This document shows positions 41,405 to 45,371 of a stretch of DNA of 45,371 nucleotides, in pieces. Origin of the DNA: CAYVBE01 sp964448935. Its GTDB lineage: Bacteria; Planctomycetota; Brocadiia; SM23-32. Each line of letters starts with the position of its first letter. The stretch's first letter is position 1. The position numbers and the translations under genes are program-made. Where the stretch lies: the NCBI GenBank assembly GCA_964448935.1, contig CAYVBE010000013.1, positions 1-45,371 on the forward strand. Reading direction: 5' to 3'. The notes under the pieces were generated by a model. The model saw nothing but the letters and a program-made list of their open reading frames with translations. It searched no databases and had not been told where the DNA came from.

Positions 41405-41433
41405 TTGACAGACCGCCGCGCTTCTCCTTAAAT
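41405..41433 (+). promoter_or_regulatory. Promoter for the MBL-fold gene
   Basis: TTGACA (41405-41410), a 17-base spacer, TTAAAT (41428-41433). Perfect -35, moderate -10, about 50 nt before the ATG. Confidence 0.6.
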
Positions 41434-41483
41434 GAGCCCTTCCGCGGGGTTCCCGAATCGCACGCTTTTGGGATGGGCAACCG

Positions 41484-42203
41484 ATGGGTATGCGCCTGCT
41501 CGGACCGGTTTTCCTGGTCGGCGGCCAGGATTTCAACATGGTCTACCTCGACTGGCCCGCCAACGACTGCAATTCCTACCTGGTGGACACCGGGGATCAA
41601 CTGGTGATGGTGGACTGCGGCTGCGGCGAGAGCGCATCCGCCATCCTGCGCAACATCGAGGACATGGAGTTCGGCCTGACCGACTTGAGCCATGTGCTGC
41701 TGACCCACACCCATTTCCCGCACGCCGGCGGCGCCGAGGCGCTTCGGAAGAACGGGGTCGAGGTGGTCGCCGCGCCTGCGGCGGTCCAGCCCCTCACGGA
41801 AGGCGGACCGGCCACCGCGGCGTATCACTACGCCCACCGTTTTCCGCGCGTCGAGGGAGAGGTAAGGGCCATGGAGGACGGCGAGGTGATGGAACTGGGA
41901 CGGTGCCGGTTCACCGCCCTGCACCTGCCCGGTCACTCGCGGGGCTCGGTCGGCTGGGAGGTGGCCTGCGAGGGGCGGCGGCTGCTGTTCTGCGGCGACG
42001 TGGTCCGCTCGCCCGCGCTGCCGCAGCACCGCGCCCGGCCGGGCTACGACCACGAGGCGTACGTGCAGTCGCTCGTGCGCCTGCTGGAGGACCCGCCGCA
42101 CGTGCTCTACCCCGGTCACGGCCCGTTCTGCCTCTCGCACACGGACCAGTGGATCGGCCGGGAGCTGCGGAAGCTGCTCAAGGCCCGCAGCAAAGAGCCC
42201 TGA
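41484..42203 (+). CDS. MBL-fold metallo-hydrolase with altered metal motif
   Basis: A 239-residue metallo-beta-lactamase-fold protein. The main metal motif reads HTHFPH (residues 75-80), where the family has HxHxDH: the Asp is replaced by Pro79. Other ligands are in place: His in LHLPGHSRGSVG, Asp in LLFCGDVV and His in LYPGHGP. The site-1 metal could still bind, but the site-2 metal should be weakened. The general layout is like glyoxalase II-type hydrolases; substrate unknown. No signal peptide. It has its own promoter and is followed by the folD-like gene after 41 nt. Confidence 0.85.
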   Translation: MGMRLLGPVFLVGGQDFNMVYLDWPANDCNSYLVDTGDQLVMVDCGCGESASAILRNIEDMEFGLTDLSHVLLTHTHFPHAGGAEALRKNGVEVVAAPAAVQPLTEGGPATAAYHYAHRFPRVEGEVRAMEDGEVMELGRCRFTALHLPGHSRGSVGWEVACEGRRLLFCGDVVRSPALPQHRARPGYDHEAYVQSLVRLLEDPPHVLYPGHGPFCLSHTDQWIGRELRKLLKARSKEP

Positions 42204-42244
42204 GGCGACGGTAAACTGCAACTCTGCACGACGGAGGAGACGAG

Positions 42245-43114
42245 ATGGCCGCCGAACTCATCGAAGGTGGACCGATTGCGGACAAGATCAGGGAGCAGGT
42301 CAGAAGCGACATCGAGGACCTGGCGCGGGCTCCGAAGCTGGTGGGCATCCTGGCCAGCGACAACCCCGGCGCGCGTTACTACGCCGGCAGCCAGGAAAAG
42401 GCATGCCAGCAGGTGGGCATTGACTACGAGCTGCACGAGCTGGACGCCGACGCATCCCAGGACGAGATCACAGCGCACATCGCCGAGGTCAACGGCGACG
42501 ACAGCGTCGACGGCGTTATACTGCTGATGCCCGTGCCGGACGGCGTGGACGCCCGGGCCGTGCAGCAGACCATTGTGCCCGACAAGGACGCCGAGGGCGT
42601 GCATCCGGCCAACATCGGGAAGCTGTTCTACGGCGACTTCTCCCTGGCGCCCTGCACGCCCCACGCCGTGATCGCCATGCTGGAGGACGCGGGTGTGGAC
42701 CTGAAGGGCAAGGAGACCGTGGTGGTGGGCCACAGCGAGATCGTGGGCAAGCCGACCGTGGTCATGCTGCTGCAGTCCATCATGGAATCGCCCACCGTCA
42801 CCTGCTGCCACATCGCCACGAAGGACCTGGCCTTCCACACGCAGCGGGCCGAGGTGCTGATCGTCGCCGCCGGCAAGGCGGGGCTGGTCTCCGGCGACAT
42901 GGTCAAGGACGGCGCCGTGGTGATTGACGTGGGCATCAACCGGGTGAAGGTCGAGGTGGACGGCAAAAAGAAGACGCGCATCGTGGGCGACGTGGAGTTC
43001 GAGGCCGCGAAGGAAAAGGCGTCACTCATTACGCCCGTCCCCGGCGGCGTGGGCCTGGTGACCACCGCAATGCTGCTGCACAACACCGTGGAGTGCGCGC
43101 GACGGAGTGGGTGA
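42245..43114 (+). CDS. folD: FolD-like methylene-THF dehydrogenase lacking cyclohydrolase residues
   Basis: FolD normally oxidises 5,10-methylene-THF and then hydrolyses methenyl-THF to 10-formyl-THF. The 289-aa protein has the complete FolD fold (VGDVEFEAAKEKASLITPVPGG-type end, VVVGHSEIVGKPTVVMLL cofactor site). By hand alignment the cyclohydrolase residues differ: the catalytic Lys of YxxxK (human K56) is Gln50, the Gln of VQLP (human Q100) is Leu94, and the Asp of KDVDG (human D125) is Glu117. The NADP-binding Arg of GRS is His163, and GPMT is GLVT. It may be a monofunctional dehydrogenase or act on another pterin. GGAGGAG lies close upstream of ATG 42245. Confidence 0.85.
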   Translation: MAAELIEGGPIADKIREQVRSDIEDLARAPKLVGILASDNPGARYYAGSQEKACQQVGIDYELHELDADASQDEITAHIAEVNGDDSVDGVILLMPVPDGVDARAVQQTIVPDKDAEGVHPANIGKLFYGDFSLAPCTPHAVIAMLEDAGVDLKGKETVVVGHSEIVGKPTVVMLLQSIMESPTVTCCHIATKDLAFHTQRAEVLIVAAGKAGLVSGDMVKDGAVVIDVGINRVKVEVDGKKKTRIVGDVEFEAAKEKASLITPVPGGVGLVTTAMLLHNTVECARRSG

Positions 43115-43174
43115 GGATGCGGACCACAGCCGCTCCCGTGCGCTGAATCCCTCTGACCATCGCTGCGAGGACCC

Positions 43175-43783
43175 ATGCTTCGGTTCGTCTTCGTCGGGCA
43201 TTTTCGCGAAGCGGTGCAGGCGTTTCTGCTCTTCGCGATCGGCCTGATGCTGGCGTGGCCCGTGGTGCGGTATCGGCTGCGGTTCGTGGCGTGGCCCGCA
43301 CGGGCCATTATGCGGGCGGTGTTCCGGCTGATGGGCGGCTCTCCCGGCATTGCGCGCGTGGCGGGGGTGATCTTCGGCTACAACGGGCTGGCGGTGTTCC
43401 TCTACATGGCCAGCGGCTGGCACCCCATCTTCCCCAAAATCTTTGCCTTCTGGACGGGGCTGAACATCGGCGTGCTGATGGGCACCATGCGCCGGGAGGA
43501 GGACATGGGCCGATCGCTGCAGCCTTCCCCGGAACAGTGGAAGCCGCCGCGCCGCCTGACGGCGGTCTGCGGCCTGCTGGTGCTGCTTCTGGAATTGCCC
43601 TGTTTCTGGTTCGCAATTGGAATGGGCATCCAGATGGGAGAGGTGGTGCAGGCCGGAGACGCGGGATATCTGGCGGCCCTGACCGAGCGGGCAATCGCTT
43701 ACGGGACGGTCATCCTGCCCCTGCTGCTCGCGAGCGCCATCTCCGAGGCGATCGCCATACGTGGCTCCGCCCATCCCCGGTAA
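43175..43783 (+). CDS. Multipass membrane protein, possibly SpoIIM/DUF95-like
   Basis: A 202-residue hydrophobic protein with about five membrane segments. They are AFLLFAIGLMLAWPVV near 16-31, VAGVIFGYNGLAVFLYMAS near 62-80, IFAFWTGLNIGVLMG, LLVLLLELPCFWFAIGMGIQ near 138-157, and YGTVILPLLLASAISEAIAI at the end. The Asn in FGYNGL, Gly-rich turns and the ExP...G pattern resemble the SpoIIM/DUF95 family of integral-membrane proteins, but this is weak. It is 60 nt downstream of folD; no functional link is evident. Confidence 0.65.
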   Translation: MLRFVFVGHFREAVQAFLLFAIGLMLAWPVVRYRLRFVAWPARAIMRAVFRLMGGSPGIARVAGVIFGYNGLAVFLYMASGWHPIFPKIFAFWTGLNIGVLMGTMRREEDMGRSLQPSPEQWKPPRRLTAVCGLLVLLLELPCFWFAIGMGIQMGEVVQAGDAGYLAALTERAIAYGTVILPLLLASAISEAIAIRGSAHPR

Positions 43784-43906
43784 AGCCCGTCTTGTGCCCT
43801 ACCGAGGGGCGGATATGATGAGGACAGGCAAAGTCTGCCGGGACATTGCCGCGAGGCAACCGTGACGGTAGAAGAAGTCCGAGGCCCCCTGCGCTCGTCG
43901 GTTTGA

Positions 43907-43935
43907 TTGACGGTGCGCGGCGGTTTTGATATAGT
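43907..43935 (+). promoter_or_regulatory. Promoter of tRNA-Val
   Basis: TTGACG (43907-43912), a 17-base spacer, TATAGT (43930-43935). The start site would fall just upstream of the tRNA 5' end at 43951. Confidence 0.7.
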
Positions 43936-43950
43936 CAATGGAGCAACGGT

Positions 43951-44026
43951 GGGCGCATAGCTCAGTGGCGAGAGCGCTACCTTCACACGGTAGAAGTCGC
44001 AGGTTCAAGTCCTGCTGCGCCCACCA
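43951..44026 (+). tRNA. tRNA-Val (anticodon CAC)
   Basis: A complete cloverleaf: acceptor GGGCGCA/TGCGCCC, D arm GCTC/GAGC, anticodon arm CTACC-TTCACAC-GGTAG with anticodon CAC (reads GTG, Val), T arm GCAGG-TTCAAGT-CCTGC, discriminator A and an encoded CCA end (44024-44026). All stems pair. It stands alone. The minus-strand stretch 44027-44292 beyond it shows only shifted-frame remnants discussed with the next gene. Confidence 0.95.
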
Positions 44027-44292
44027 TTTCTACGTACGGACAGTCCCCCTGCCCCTTCGCGTAACTCACCCCTGCGTCGCAGGTGGGCTACCTCGTCGGC
44101 TCTGAATCCTCCCGCGCCCGCACGCCGGCGTAGCATCGGTTCAGTCACCGTCCAGTATCTCCGACCCCGCGCTCTCCCGCCGGTCGGGGCTTTCCTCCTG
44201 CAGTCTGGCCATTCCGGTCAGATCATACAGCCAGGCAACTCGGCGACGTTGAAGCCCGGATACTCGTCTCCGCCGCGTCCGTCGCAACCAGT

Positions 44293-45045
44293 TCAAAAGC
44301 CGACAAAAAGCCCCGATCCTTCCCTCCATCCTCCACGACCACGCCCCTGCGGACCCGGACGGACAGGCCCGACGTGCTCCAGCGGTCCTCGAACCGCAGC
44401 GCCCCGCCGCCGTGCAAACGAACGCCACCACGCCGCCGAATCCAGCCAGGCCCGGACGAACCGGTCGCGGTATCGCTCCACATTCTCGGGCACGTCCAGC
44501 AGGTCCAGGCAGAACTCCTGCGTCCCGCGCATCTGCGACATCATGGTTACGCAGTCAACATACGGGGGGCTGGCGAGGATGTAACGCCCGCGAGCATTCT
44601 CGGCCAGGGCCCGCGCGGTCTCGATCAGGCGGCTCATCAAGGACTCTTCGGGGTCGAAACGCGGCTCCGGAGCCGTATCCCAGTCCTCAACGGTCGGCAC
44701 GATCCAGTCCGAGTTTGTGTAGTTCACGGTCGCGCCCGCCAGGACGGCGGTGTAGGCAACGTTCAACCCGGGCGAGACCGATGGGATGGTGTCCCCGAAA
44801 AAGCGCGTCTGTCGCAGGTAATTCTCCGTCCGCGCGATGCGGAAATCCGTGTCCACATGGCGGCCGACATGGTCATCCCCCAGTTCCGGCAGCGGGAGCA
44901 ACGGCTCGGAGGGCCGGTCCCGGCGACAGGTCAGGTGAACCAGCGGCCGGTCCAGACAGTCATTGTTCCACCACGCCGCGTGCCGTGCGATGACCCGGTC
45001 CGCCTCGGGCACGAATTCGGGATCGAACTCGAACGGATCGGTCAC
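44293..45045 (-). CDS. Uroporphyrinogen-decarboxylase-like protein, C-terminally truncated (probable pseudogene)
   Basis: 250 aa from GTG 45045, which has GGGGAG upstream; ATG 45099, overlapping the preceding stop as ATGA, is an alternative. The first roughly 210 residues fit the URO-D/methyltransferase-like TIM-barrel group often linked to sugar metabolism in planctomycetes (DFRIARTENYLRQTRFFGD, EPRFDPEESLMSRLIETARA, GRYILASPPYVDCVTMMSQM, RGTQEFCLDLLDVPENVERY). It then dissolves into an Arg/Gly-rich shifted-frame tail. The expected second half, including the YHLDGPGA-type motif, is missing. Protein-like stretches continue in the other two frames (LHGGGALRFEDRWSTSGLSV; VAWLYDLTGMARLQEESP, ending 44141), pointing to frameshifts or a chimeric join. 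Confidence 0.55.
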   Translation of the reverse strand: MTDPFEFDPEFVPEADRVIARHAAWWNNDCLDRPLVHLTCRRDRPSEPLLPLPELGDDHVGRHVDTDFRIARTENYLRQTRFFGDTIPSVSPGLNVAYTAVLAGATVNYTNSDWIVPTVEDWDTAPEPRFDPEESLMSRLIETARALAENARGRYILASPPYVDCVTMMSQMRGTQEFCLDLLDVPENVERYRDRFVRAWLDSAAWWRSFARRRGAAVRGPLEHVGPVRPGPQGRGRGGWREGSGLFVGF

Positions 45046-45095
45046 TATCTCTCCCCTCTCGTCCACTTGCGTCCTTCCACTGGATATTGCCGGCA

Positions 45096-45371
45096 TCATC
45101 TCTGCGCCAGTTCCACAAGGTAATAGACGGCCTTGCTCTTTGCGCCGCCTAAACTGAAACGCACGCCATCCTGCGTCCTCTCGGCCGGTATCTCCATCGC
45201 GTCGGCCGGCAGGCGTCCGTCGTGGTCGAGGGCGTGGACCCGCGCGTTTGTTCTGTCCTTCAGGGTAATCGTGGCCTCGACCGGCTCGAACAGCAGCGCG
45301 GGATTCTCGAGCCAGTGCCGGATGGCGCCTTCGCGGCCGCCGCCGGGGTATGGTCGCTCCTCGGTCTTCAG
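45096..45371 (-). CDS. C-terminal end of an unidentified protein
   Basis: 91 codons are open from the window edge to TGA 45096-45098; the start lies outside the window. The visible protein (EGAIRHWLENPALLFEPVEA, then TITLKDRTNARVHALDHDGR, ending AVYYLVELAQR) looks like a beta-sandwich C-terminal domain such as those ending glycoside hydrolases, but I cannot name a family. It is immediately upstream of the truncated URO-D-like gene and may share a transcript with it. Confidence 0.6.
   Translation of the reverse strand: MKTEERPYPGGGREGAIRHWLENPALLFEPVEATITLKDRTNARVHALDHDGRLPADAMEIPAERTQDGVRFSLGGAKSKAVYYLVELAQR

Noticed and set aside
41157..41408. Plus-strand ORF of 83 codons in the 41.0-41.5 kb spacer
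   Set aside because: It runs through the inverted-repeat element and the second repeat; no homology, no good start.
1..45371. CRISPR array, phage, restriction or toxin-antitoxin system
   Set aside because: No regularly spaced repeats, cas-like, phage-structural or toxin-like proteins were found on either strand.

Overview
The window is a high-GC bacterial chromosomal segment, dense with genes. It is probably from a member of the Planctomycetota or a close PVC relative. The pointers are: a long-type PurL without its own glutaminase; ribosomal protein L24 with the RRxxxNPQGG segment and a cysteine-rich tail that I associate with planctomycetes; a Ser/Thr kinase fused to zinc ribbons and a WD40 propeller; a lipid-anchored malectin-domain protein; and a plant-type galacturonokinase-like GHMP kinase. 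The lineage is inference. A run of ten Ns inside rplB shows that this is a scaffolded assembly, possibly from a metagenome.

Layout. 1-764: the 3' end of purL. 831-6859 (+): a translation and transcription operon (nusA, infB, ylxP, rbfA) behind a strong sigma70-type promoter, continuing into an endonuclease III-like gene whose catalytic residues are missing and then hisG. 6849-10625 (-): a dihydrolipoamide acyltransferase with two subunit-binding domains, rodA, and the GHMP kinase that overlaps rodA by ATGA. 10727-11671 (+): a zinc-ribbon membrane protein overlapping a thioredoxin.

11752-29013 (-): one long S10-spc-alpha supercluster in the order rpsJ, rplC, rplD, rplW, rplB, rpsS, rplV, rpsC, rplP, rpmC, rpsQ, rplN, rplX, rplE, rpsN, rpsH, rplF, rplR, rpsE, rplO, secY, adk, map, infA, rpmJ, rpsM, a methyltransferase, rpsK, rpsD, rpoA, rplQ. 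It departs from the textbook order in four ways: rpmD (L30) is absent, a methyltransferase sits between rpsM and rpsK, a 311-nt structured spacer separates rpsJ from rplC, and an assembly gap with about 52 bases of foreign-looking sequence interrupts rplB. Two promoter-like sites lie upstream of rpsJ.

29396-41037 (+): separate transcription units for a malectin lipoprotein (with a textbook terminator), nadE, trpB-trpA, the zinc-ribbon/kinase/WD40 protein, priA and a PhoD-family phosphatase. 41034-41353: a MITE-like inverted-repeat element whose left end contains the phosphatase stop codon, plus a second repeat-like stretch. 41405-45371: an MBL-fold hydrolase with an altered metal motif, a FolD homologue lacking cyclohydrolase residues, a small membrane protein, tRNA-Val(CAC), and on the minus strand a truncated uroporphyrinogen-decarboxylase-like gene preceded by the 3' end of an unidentified gene.

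Most of the window is housekeeping. I found no convincing multi-gene defence or mobile system. The most interesting signals are family members with rearranged active sites (FolD-like, endonuclease III-like, MBL), the galacturonokinase-like gene next to rodA, the methyltransferase inside the alpha operon, and the inverted-repeat element.
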